A stretch of 11,838 nucleotides of DNA from Deltaproteobacteria bacterium (GTDB taxonomy: Bacteria > Desulfobacterota > Anaeroferrophillalia > Anaeroferrophillales > Tharpellaceae). The position numbers and the translations under genes were made by a program. Positions 1 through 8,600 of this stretch are shown piece by piece. Positions within the stretch are counted from its first letter, which is position 1. Each line of letters begins with the position of its first letter. The notes beneath the pieces were generated by a model that searched no databases, was not told where the DNA came from, and saw only the letters and a list, made by a program, of their open reading frames with translations. The stretch spans positions 1 through 11,838 of the forward strand of contig JAUVDU010000015.1 in NCBI GenBank assembly GCA_030595135.1, given 5' to 3'.

Positions 1-542
1 CGGTTCCGGACTCCGGGATTCCAGCCGCCATCGGCTATGCTCAGGAGCTAAATATCCCCTGGGAACTGGCCCTGATCCGCAACCACTACGTCGGTCGCAC
101 ATTTATTGAGCCAAGCCAATCAATCCGCCATTTCGGCGTCAAGATCAAACTTAACGCAATCAAGAGCATGTTTGCCGGCAAACGGGTGGTAGTAGTTGAC
201 GATTCGATTGTTCGTGGGACGACAATGCGTAAAATAATCAAGATGATCCGGGCTGCGGGGGCGAAAGAGATCCATGTCCGCATCAGTTCACCACCAACAG
301 ATTATCCTTGTTATTACGGTATCGACACACCGACTCGTCAAGAGTTGATCGCCTCAAGTCATAGCATTGATGATATCCGCCGTTACATCACCGCCGACAC
401 GTTGGGCTATGTTGACAGTAAAGCCCTGACTGAAGTGGTCAATTGCCAACACAGTTTTTGCGATGCCTGTTTTACCGGTAACTATCCGATCAAATTCCCC
501 GGCATCGAAGGCGCACAACCTCGACAACCGACACTATTCTGA
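1..542 (+). CDS. purF: Amidophosphoribosyltransferase, C-terminal part (partial)
   Basis: This is the C-terminal 179 residues of the enzyme that starts de novo purine synthesis, transferring ammonia from glutamine to PRPP to make phosphoribosylamine in the cytoplasm. The reading frame is open from base 3; the N-terminal glutamine amidotransferase half lies before the window. The PRPP-binding signature [13 protein letters not shown] is complete (186-224). It is followed by [13 protein letters not shown] and by a C-terminal CDAC pair in [11 protein letters not shown] (the two cysteines at 459-461 and 468-470). In the Bacillus subtilis type of PurF, cysteines in these regions hold a [4Fe-4S] cluster, so this protein is probably the iron-sulfur type; that is inferred from family knowledge. 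The stop is TGA. The NUDIX gene starts 9 bases later, which suggests an operon. The family assignment is close to certain. Confidence 0.97.
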   Translation, partial: VPDSGIPAAIGYAQELNIPWELALIRNHYVGRTFIEPSQSIRHFGVKIKLNAIKSMFAGKRVVVVDDSIVRGTTMRKIIKMIRAAGAKEIHVRISSPPTDYPCYYGIDTPTRQELIASSHSIDDIRRYITADTLGYVDSKALTEVVNCQHSFCDACFTGNYPIKFPGIEGAQPRQPTLF

Positions 543-551
543 AATTTCCCT

Positions 552-1124
552 ATGAAAAATCGAGACAGCGATCCGCAACCCTGGAAATTAATCAAGCAGG
601 AGGCTGGACCAAGCCTCAAACTCTTTGCCAGCCGTTTTGAATATCGCCGGAACCCGCGTAATGGCAAAGAACTTGAATGTCTGGTACTGGATTCCCGGGA
701 CTGGGTTAATATCGTCGCCCTGACTAAAGAGAAAGAGGCGGTGCTGGTTAAACAGTTCCGTTTCGGCAGCGCCAGTGTCACGATTGAAATTCCCGGCGGA
801 GTTGTCGATCCGGGTGAGGGTCACGGTGAAGCGGCCCGGCGCGAACTTAGAGAAGAGACCGGTTTTTCAACCGATCAATGGATCTATCTCGGAGCCTCCG
901 AGCCCAATCCGGCCATAATGAATAATCTCTGCCACCACTGGCTCGCCGAAGATGTTGTCTTAAGCCATAGCCTCAGCTTAGATGAGGGTGAAGATATCAT
1001 GGTTATTACGGCCAGCCTTGAGGAGATCAGGGAAGCGGTAAGTTCCGGCAGAATGCGCCACTCTTTGGCGATCACCGGGCTTGCTAAAATCTTAGATCTC
1101 AGAACCAAAGTGGAAAGGGCTTAG
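552..1124 (+). CDS. NUDIX hydrolase, ADP-ribose pyrophosphatase-like
   Basis: A 190-residue NUDIX hydrolase, probably cleaving ADP-ribose or a related nucleoside diphosphate sugar into AMP and a sugar phosphate. The NUDIX box matches the consensus GX5EX7REUXEEXGU exactly at residues 83-105: G83, E89, then RELREETGF at 97-105. The glutamates of REXXEE bind the catalytic metal ions. The N-terminal half (VLDSRDWVNIVALTKE, then VLVKQFRFG) has the beta-strand pattern and the KQFRFG segment typical of ADP-ribose pyrophosphatases, where YRQYRP or a variant is usual. Exact substrate cannot be read from sequence. There is no clear Shine-Dalgarno before the ATG, so translation may be coupled to purF, which ends 9 bases upstream. 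nadE starts 8 bases downstream. An ADP-ribose or NADH pyrophosphatase beside an NAD synthetase makes sense as NAD turnover, but that link is inferred. Confidence 0.92.
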   Translation: MKNRDSDPQPWKLIKQEAGPSLKLFASRFEYRRNPRNGKELECLVLDSRDWVNIVALTKEKEAVLVKQFRFGSASVTIEIPGGVVDPGEGHGEAARRELREETGFSTDQWIYLGASEPNPAIMNNLCHHWLAEDVVLSHSLSLDEGEDIMVITASLEEIREAVSSGRMRHSLAITGLAKILDLRTKVERA

Positions 1125-1132
1125 GATACACC

Positions 1133-2791
1133 ATGAAAATTGCTCTGGCTCAGCTTAACCCTACAGTGGGAGATCTCAATGGCAACCTGGAAAAGTTGAA
1201 GTTAAGCTTTGCCGAAATCGGTCTAGCCGGGGCCGATCTTATAATCCTGCCGGAACTCTTTTTATGCGGTTATCCCCCCCGTGACCTGCTTGATCACAAC
1301 TCTTTTGTTAATCAGTGTGAAAGTGCTCTTGAGGAACTCAAAAAGATCTCCGCTCTCTATCCCAAGACCGCCATTCTGGTGGGCACCATAACCCGCTGTG
1401 AACTAACCCACGGAAAAAAGCTCCACAACAGCGCAGTTCTGATAGAAAACGGCAAAACGCTCTTTACGCAACATAAGAGTCTATTGCCGGCCTACGATGT
1501 TTTTGATGAAAACCGCTACTTTGAGCCGGCCCGTAACGTCTCGGTCTACCCTTTTCGCGATGAAATTCTCGGTATCTCAATCTGTGAGGACGCCTGGAAC
1601 GAAACCGACGGCCCCCAACACCATCTCTATGAACAAAATCCTCTGGCCCAATTGAGTCAGGCTGGAGCAACCCTGCTCATCAACCTTTCTGCCTCGCCTT
1701 ACTATCTCGGCAAAGAGAAAATACGCTTAGAGATCTTGGCGCGACAGAGCCAACGATTAAAACTCCCTCTGCTGATGGTCAACCAGGTAGGTGGCAATGA
1801 CGAACTTATCTTTGATGGGAATAGTCTGGCTTTAAATTGTGCTGGAAACGTGACCGGCAAAGCAGCTCAGTTTAACGAAGATATTTTGTATCTTGATTCA
1901 GATGAGCTCAAACAAACGGCTCCCACTAACTCTTCGCTTTCAACCACCAGCGATTCCATGGCTCAGCTGGAAAAGGCCCTGGTTCTCGGAATCAGTGACT
2001 ATTTCAAAAAATGCGGATTTAAACAAGCGGTTATCGGTCTTTCCGGGGGGATCGACTCAGCACTAACCTGTGCTCTGACGGTCAAGGCTTTAGGCTCCGA
2101 CAATGTTTGGGGGATTACCATGCCCTCACCTTACTCTTCCGACGGCAGTGTAGAAGACTCGCGCATCCTGGCTGAAAATCTCGGTATCCGTTTTGACATT
2201 ATGCCGATCAGCCCGATCTACCAAGACTACCTTGATACACTGGAACCACTTTTTGAAAAACGACCGATGGATCTTGCCGAAGAGAATATTCAGGCCCGAA
2301 TTCGGGGAAATCTCCTGATGGCAATCGCTAATAAATTCGGCCGTTTACTCCTGGCCACCGGTAACAAGAGTGAGATGGCAGTCGGTTACTGTACCCTCTA
2401 CGGCGATATGAGCGGCGGTTTAGCCCCGATCTCCGACCTGCCCAAGGGCCTGGTCTACGCACTCTCCCACTATATCAATCAAGAGAAGATTATTATTCCA
2501 CCGGCAACGCTAAGTAAGGAACCTTCGGCCGAACTCCGCCCCGACCAAAAAGATCAGGACTCCCTGCCTCCTTACGACCTGCTTGACAAAGTTTTAGCCC
2601 TGTATATAGATGAGTGCCTTGATGCGGCAACCATCACCGACCAGGAAAAATTCCCTCTGGAGACGGTCTCTGAAATCATAGCTTCAGTTAATCGCAATGA
2701 ATACAAACGCCGCCAAGCTCCTCCCGGCCTTAAAGTCACCAGCAAAGCCTTCGGCAGCGGCCGCCGGATGCCGATTGCGGCCCGGTTTTAA
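1133..2791 (+). CDS. nadE: Glutamine-dependent NAD(+) synthetase
   Basis: A full-length 552-residue two-domain NAD synthetase. It converts deamido-NAD to NAD using ATP and ammonia released from glutamine, the last step of NAD synthesis, in the cytoplasm. Residues 1-260 form the nitrilase-fold glutaminase, with the expected triad E41 (in LPELFLCGYPPRD), K115 (in QHKSLLP) and C151 (in SICEDAW). Residues from about 275 form the synthetase domain, with the ATP pyrophosphatase loop SGGIDS at 304-309, LLATGNKSEMAVGY at 407-419 and GDMSGGLAPISDLPK at 424-438. Its length is close to that of other bacterial two-domain enzymes. The start is supported by AGGA at 1123-1126, overlapping the upstream stop, with a 6-base spacer. 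It is the last gene of a run with purF and the NUDIX gene. Its TAA stop overlaps the stop of the opposing kinase gene, so no terminator fits between them. Confidence 0.98.
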   Translation: MKIALAQLNPTVGDLNGNLEKLKLSFAEIGLAGADLIILPELFLCGYPPRDLLDHNSFVNQCESALEELKKISALYPKTAILVGTITRCELTHGKKLHNSAVLIENGKTLFTQHKSLLPAYDVFDENRYFEPARNVSVYPFRDEILGISICEDAWNETDGPQHHLYEQNPLAQLSQAGATLLINLSASPYYLGKEKIRLEILARQSQRLKLPLLMVNQVGGNDELIFDGNSLALNCAGNVTGKAAQFNEDILYLDSDELKQTAPTNSSLSTTSDSMAQLEKALVLGISDYFKKCGFKQAVIGLSGGIDSALTCALTVKALGSDNVWGITMPSPYSSDGSVEDSRILAENLGIRFDIMPISPIYQDYLDTLEPLFEKRPMDLAEENIQARIRGNLLMAIANKFGRLLLATGNKSEMAVGYCTLYGDMSGGLAPISDLPKGLVYALSHYINQEKIIIPPATLSKEPSAELRPDQKDQDSLPPYDLLDKVLALYIDECLDAATITDQEKFPLETVSEIIASVNRNEYKRRQAPPGLKVTSKAFGSGRRMPIAARF

Positions 2792-5631
2792 CCCGCCAAA
2801 ACCCGCTCCAACGCCATCTTTAATTCGCCAATTTGATAGGGTTTAACTACTCGCCCCTTAAAACCATAATCCTGATATTGAGCCATAACCAGATCGTTGG
2901 TGTAACCGCTCGAAACGACTATTTTAGCCTTAGGATCAAGCTGCAAAATATTTTCCGCAGCCTCCTGTCCACCCATGCCACCAGGAACCGTCAGATCAAC
3001 GATAACCAGATCATATGGCTCTCCTCTCTCTAGGGCCTCTTGATATTCACTTACAACCTGACTCCCATCATCAACCGTCGCAGGCAAAGCCCCAAAGCGC
3101 TCCAAAAGTTGTTCCAGCAGTTGGCAAATATGGGGTTCATCATCCATTATCAAGATCCTAGCATCAAGCAAGGACTGAACAGACTCGACTTTTTCAAGTA
3201 ACGGCTCGCTTTTTTTCAAGATTGCAACCTTTTCAACCGCCGGCAGGTAGATGGTAAAAACTGAGCCCTGACCGGTTTCCGACGTAAACTTCAAAAGGCC
3301 GTCGTGCCGCAATACAATTGAGTGGCAGGTGGCCAATCCTAAACCGTTACCCAGCTCTCTGGTCGTGAAATAGGGGTCTAAAATCTTGTCAAAGAGGTGT
3401 GGCGGGATACCGCAGCCCTCATCCTCTACTGAAATCTTGATAAGCTGTTCGGCTGCCAACGGTGCCGCCTTCGCATCCGGATTATAAATATTCTCAGCGC
3501 GAAGATAAATATTACCACCCTTGTCCGACATCGCCTGTTGAGCATTTATAACAAGATTAGAGATCACCTGACTCAACTGCCCCTTGTCGACCTCAGCCGA
3601 CCATAACCCTGGCGCAATATCAAGATGCAATTTAATATTGCTGCCCCGCAAAGAGAACTCAGCCGTCTCCTTGATAATTTCATCAATCGCCTGAACCTTG
3701 GTCACCGGCGCTCCACCTTTGGCAAAGGTCAGAAGCTGAGCCGTCAGATCGGTGGCCCGACCGATTGACTTTTCCGACGCATCAAGAAATCCGAAAGCCT
3801 TATTATCGGTTTCGAGAAAATTTTTGGCCAGTGAAATATTGCCAAAGATTCCGGTCAGTAGATTATTGAAATCATGGGCAATGCCTCCTGCCAAAGTACC
3901 AATCGATTCAAGCTGACGACTACGCTGAATTTCATGCTCGGATTTCAGTTTGGCGGTAACATCTCTAAAAACCAGCACGACACCAATAACGACAAGGCTA
4001 CTATCCCGGATCGGAGCGGCACTATCTTCTACATCATATTCGCATCCATCCCGGGAGAGTAACAGGGTATGGTTTTCCAGTTCGACGATCTCTTTTTTCT
4101 CGAGAACCTCATTAACCGGACAGGTTCGGGAATCTCTGGTCGTTTTATTGATAATCTTGAAAATCTCATTTACAGGCCTGGAAAGAGCCAAGTTTTGCCG
4201 CCAGCCGGTCAACTTTTCGGCAATCGGATTAAGCATAAGCACTAGACCGTCTATATCGGTAGTTATGACGGCGTCACCAATTGAATGAAGGGTTACTTCC
4301 AGTCGTTCATGCTCCGCCTCTAGTTTGCGCTGTGATTCAATTTTCTCTCTCAACATTCGGTTGGCATAACCGGAAAGTTCATCAAACTCTTTGAATTTCA
4401 GTTCATCCTGCTTAATCTCTTCATCGGAATCGGCGGCCCGGCTGAAAAAGCGCATAAAAGTTTCATAGTCGCGACGCAGATAGCGGCCGACAATCGACAG
4501 GAAAAAAAGAAAGAGCAGAATCACCACCAAAGTCATAACCACAATGCCGGCGACAACTTGTTTCAACTCCCTCATTCGACAATCATGAAGAAGGGCGATC
4601 TCACCTTCACAATCATCAAGATAGACACCGGCCCCGATCATCCATTGCCAGTCGTCAATCCCTTTCATAAATGAAGTTTTCGGAGATGGTTTTTGAAAAA
4701 TTACATTCAGTGAAGATTTCTGAGCCGATGGTTTATCCCAGACATAAGAGATAAAACCTCCATCCGGGTTTTGCACTGCCTTGCGCTCCTCCTGAACTAT
4801 TTTAACCCCGTTGGGATCAGTCAGATCCCAGATATTTTTACCAATCAAGTGTCTCTTAGTATCATTCATCAGAGTCACACCTTCGTAGGAGACGACAAAG
4901 ATATAGCCGTTTTGCTGATCACCAAAACGGATTTTACCAATTTTTTCGAGAAGTTCCTGCTGAAGATCTTTTTCAATATCGGAGAAATAGACACCGCTAC
5001 CGATAATCCAATTATAAGGAGCAAAGTGTTTGATGAAAGATAGCTTACGATGATCAACCCCTCTCACATCTGGTTTCGTCCAGAAATAGTGGTAAAAGCC
5101 CTCCTCTTTCAGAGATGCTATCTCAAGCATCTCGCGAATAATGTAACGACCTTGATAGTCACGATGTTCCAAAACATTGAGACCTTCAAGCGAACAGGAG
5201 TCTGCACACAAAACATTGGTGCCTTGAGCATCGATAATGAAGTAGAAACCACTGCCATCGTTAAAACGGATGGGCCGCAAAGAATCTTTAATAAGCTCTT
5301 TGACCTCAGCCCTGTTTTTCACACCGCGCTGCCTGTTATAAATATTTTCAGCAATGGCATGGGCCTCATAGACCCGTTCCATAATGTGGTGCTTGGCTTT
5401 GCCGGCAGACATCGCACGATCCTGACTGATGCGATCGACAACTCGCTCAACTTCGCGTTTGACCAGCTCTTTTTGGCGACCGATAAATTCTTCGCGAATA
5501 TTTTTCGACTGCCGTCCAAACTGACGATAGCTTTCACTAATCTGAAAAAGGCTGAGAACCCCGGCCAACATAACCAATGCGACCACAAACAACCATCGCA
5601 AGAGATTTATAAGTCCGATCTTTCTACGCAT
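2788..5631 (-). CDS. Hybrid histidine kinase: tandem Cache - PAS - HisKA - HATPase - receiver
   Basis: A 947-residue inner-membrane sensor kinase. Membrane segments lie at about 11-30 and 358-382 and enclose a periplasmic sensor of about 325 residues. That sensor holds two similar Cache modules (about 125-216 and 240-338), each ending in W(I/M)IG(S/A)GVY and each containing a Y/F-W-x-KP motif. After the second membrane segment come a linker, a PAS domain (about 443-560, with GDAVITTDIDG and NPIAEKLTGW), and a HisKA domain of the HDFNN type with phospho-acceptor H586. The ATPase has an N box around N692 and N696, G1 motif DEGCGIP at 737-743 and G2 motif GNGLGLA at 761-767. The C-terminal receiver (about 824-945) has acidic pair D830/D831, phospho-acceptor D879, S908 and K930. 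It has no HPt and no output domain. Its start has an AAAGGA ribosome site, and it follows the other hybrid kinase after 21 bases, so the two are co-transcribed. Ligand unknown. Confidence 0.94.
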   Translation of the reverse strand: MRRKIGLINLLRWLFVVALVMLAGVLSLFQISESYRQFGRQSKNIREEFIGRQKELVKREVERVVDRISQDRAMSAGKAKHHIMERVYEAHAIAENIYNRQRGVKNRAEVKELIKDSLRPIRFNDGSGFYFIIDAQGTNVLCADSCSLEGLNVLEHRDYQGRYIIREMLEIASLKEEGFYHYFWTKPDVRGVDHRKLSFIKHFAPYNWIIGSGVYFSDIEKDLQQELLEKIGKIRFGDQQNGYIFVVSYEGVTLMNDTKRHLIGKNIWDLTDPNGVKIVQEERKAVQNPDGGFISYVWDKPSAQKSSLNVIFQKPSPKTSFMKGIDDWQWMIGAGVYLDDCEGEIALLHDCRMRELKQVVAGIVVMTLVVILLFLFFLSIVGRYLRRDYETFMRFFSRAADSDEEIKQDELKFKEFDELSGYANRMLREKIESQRKLEAEHERLEVTLHSIGDAVITTDIDGLVLMLNPIAEKLTGWRQNLALSRPVNEIFKIINKTTRDSRTCPVNEVLEKKEIVELENHTLLLSRDGCEYDVEDSAAPIRDSSLVVIGVVLVFRDVTAKLKSEHEIQRSRQLESIGTLAGGIAHDFNNLLTGIFGNISLAKNFLETDNKAFGFLDASEKSIGRATDLTAQLLTFAKGGAPVTKVQAIDEIIKETAEFSLRGSNIKLHLDIAPGLWSAEVDKGQLSQVISNLVINAQQAMSDKGGNIYLRAENIYNPDAKAAPLAAEQLIKISVEDEGCGIPPHLFDKILDPYFTTRELGNGLGLATCHSIVLRHDGLLKFTSETGQGSVFTIYLPAVEKVAILKKSEPLLEKVESVQSLLDARILIMDDEPHICQLLEQLLERFGALPATVDDGSQVVSEYQEALERGEPYDLVIVDLTVPGGMGGQEAAENILQLDPKAKIVVSSGYTNDLVMAQYQDYGFKGRVVKPYQIGELKMALERVLAG

Positions 5632-5636
5632 TTTAA

Positions 5637-5642
5637 TCCTTT
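5637..5642 (-). promoter_or_regulatory. Ribosome binding site of the tandem-Cache kinase
   Basis: AAAGGA on the - strand, 5 bases before the ATG at 5631-5629. It lies in the 21-base gap after the upstream kinase stop codon and supports the chosen start and independent translation initiation within the operon. Confidence 0.75.
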
Positions 5643-5652
5643 AAGTGAACTC

Positions 5653-8600
5653 TTAAGAATCTAACTGTCCATGCTTTCTGACAATCCGTTCAAACGCTTC
5701 AACCACAAGTTCCAACTCTTGCTCCAATGCGATTCGGCATTGACTGATACCGGCGAGTTGATTTTCGCGCCCAAGCCTCTCAAGCTCAGCACAAAGTTCG
5801 GCCAGATGATAGGCTCCAAGCTGGGCACTGCTTGATTTTAAGGTATGGGCCGCAACCATAAGTTTCTTGGCATCCCGAGCATCTACAGCCTGACCAATAT
5901 TAGCTCTATGGAGAGAGGCCCTATCCAGATATTTTTGCAGAATTTTAAGCAAAACATCCGGCCTCCCCGGACGTTGTAAGCGGCGCAATTCATCATGTTT
6001 TACGTTATCAATTCGGGCTTTGCGGCTAGCGGTTTTGACGGCATCCCGCGGCAACCAACGTTCAAGTACGGCATAAAGTTGCTCTTCATTAAAGGGTTTA
6101 CTCAGATAATCATCCATCCCGGCGGCCAAACATTTCTCCTGATAGCCTTTCATAGCGTGAGCGGTCATGGCGATCACCGGCAGATGATGACCGGGAAGTT
6201 CACTTTGCCTGAGCTTAGCCGTAGCGGCAAAACCATCCATACCCGGCATCTGGATATCCATGAAAACCAAGTGAAAATCACCTTGTTCAAGAAGAGCCAA
6301 AGCCTGACGTCCATCACCGGCAACAGCGACGCCGATACCCGCCTTATCCAACATGGCCTTGGCGACGATGACATTAACCTCTTCATCTTCTGCCAATAAG
6401 ACCCTGACATTGTTGAAAATCACCTCAGAGCCGGAATGAATAAATTGCGGAGCGATGGCAAGGTCATCTTTTGCGGGCAACCCGAAGGGGGCCGTAAACC
6501 AGAAGGTTGAACCCTCTCCGTAATTACTGATAAGACCGATTTCACCACCCATTAACTTGACCAGGTCAGAGGAGATGGCCAAGCCCAAACCGCTACCACC
6601 GTAGTTTCGGGCGTGGGAGAGGTCGGCCTGCTTGAAGGCTTCAAATATAGACAACTGTTTTTCCGGCGCAATACCAATCCCACTATCGATAATCGAGAAT
6701 TTGAGGGCAACGCTATCTCCACCCGATATCTTCTCAACAACCTCTACCGTAATCAAAATAGCTCCCTTTCCCGTAAACTTGATGGCATTATTGACCAGGT
6801 TTACAATAATCTGCTGCAAACGGTTTGGATCACCGATCACTTTTCCCGTAACTTCTGAATCAACTGCACAATCAAGCAGTAAACCTTTCTCAGCGGCCTT
6901 CAAAAGAAACATCTGCAGGACACTGTTGATGACCTCCTGGAGATTAAAAGGAACCTTGATGAGCTCCATTTTACCGGCTTCCATCTTCGAGAAATCGAGA
7001 ATATCATCAATCACGACCAGAAGACTGTCGGCGGAAACCTTCAAGGTTTTAAGATACTTCTTCTGGTCTTGGTTGAGTTCAGTTTTAAGCAGGAGGCTGC
7101 TTAAGCCCATAATCCCATTGAGCGGTGTGCGAATTTCATGCGACATATTAGCCAGAAAAAGACTTTTGATTCGATCCGACTCTTCCGCCTTGTGGCGAGC
7201 TTCATGAAGCTCGTCAATCGACTCACTTAAAGCCCCTGACATCTCATTGTAGGCCTTAGCCAATCCAGCCATCTCGTCATCACCTTTGACGGCAAGACGA
7301 TACTGCAGATCACCCTCCTGAAAACGCTTGATACCATTGATCATAGTGGTTATTCTGGCGGTCAGTAACGAGGCCATCCAAACGGCAATAAAGATCACTA
7401 AAACAATCATGACAAAGGTTGTAAGTGTCAGATTACTCACGGTCTCTTTCAACGAGGCCGCCAAAAGATTTCTTGTTTCCCGGTTTTTGCGTCCGAGGCG
7501 AACTTCGTAATCTTTTTCAAGGGATTTAAGCTGGGCCGCGGTTTCATTGGCCGAACGATGAAATTCATGGACATTGGCACCGATCGTCACATAGCCAAAA
7601 CCTCGTGGACTCTCCTTATAAAGGCCAGTGTAATAAGGAATCGCCGCCGCCGTAGTCAATTTCCAAAGATTACTCCAATAGATAACAAAGGATCCGGAAC
7701 CACCATGACGGGTCAGATTATGCCAGCCGCTGCATTGCGGCGCAAAATTAAGATAACGACCATCAAGCCCCAAACTACCCACCCTAATCAAGGGCAAAGC
7801 CGGTTTCTTTTTAAGAGACTGTTGATGGAAAACCGGGGCCGTTTTCTGAAACTCAACAAAAGAGAGACCGCTCTCCTGCCAATCATTATAGGTCTCCTGA
7901 TCGAGCCAGGGAATCGCCGGCTGACCGGTATCAGGATTGTAACCAACAATAAAATAGTCGCGAGGATGGGAAATATTGCGGCCGAGATAATCCCACATAA
8001 AAGCATAATTACCGGAAGCCGCATCAGAAATTGGTGAAAAACGCTCTTCGGTCGGCACCAGATGATCGGTAAACTCCATGATGTGGGTATGATCTAAGGC
8101 CAAAGTCACATAGCCTGTCACCTTTTCATCCCTGACTACCGGAGTCGCCCAGCGAATAAGGCCCTGGAAACGACGACCCAAGGGATTCTCTTTACCGGCA
8201 TAAGCTGATTCTTCGGGTACAAAAGGAATACCATTTTTCCGGCACCTGGTTTTCGTATAGGGCCCAATTAGAGGAGCAGGGAGATAGGGACCTATGACCT
8301 CGGAAACATAGACCTCCCCGGGTTTAAGTTTTTTCAGCTGGGCAAAATAGGTCTCAGCCCGGCACCAGGTATTTTCTTTTTCAGCGACATTATGAAGCTC
8401 CTTAGGAAGCAGCTCGGAGGTCGTAACTTTATATTTTTCCTGACCATTAAGATCAACAAAGGTCATCTCGAGATAAAGAGGTTTATCCCCCACCAAACCC
8501 GTCGCCTCCAGAGATCGGTAATGGAAAGCCTTGCGATTATCACAATTTTCCGGCCAAACCGAAGGCTGCTCTACAGCCCCCTCAGAAGTAATCCAGGCAT

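Noticed and set aside
3330..3375. Short ATP lid in the second kinase (TTRELGNGLGLA)
   Set aside because: It is two residues shorter than the common GxGTGLGL form, but the GxGLGLA form is, to my knowledge, found in other HDFNN-type kinases, so it is not evidence of a defect.
5050..5664. Long + strand open frame of 204 codons opposite the second kinase
   Set aside because: It lies fully antisense to a well-supported kinase gene, shows no recognisable motif, and its composition follows the opposing codons. Other long frames inside the kinase genes (for example 6632-7207 and 7558-8037) were rejected for the same reason.
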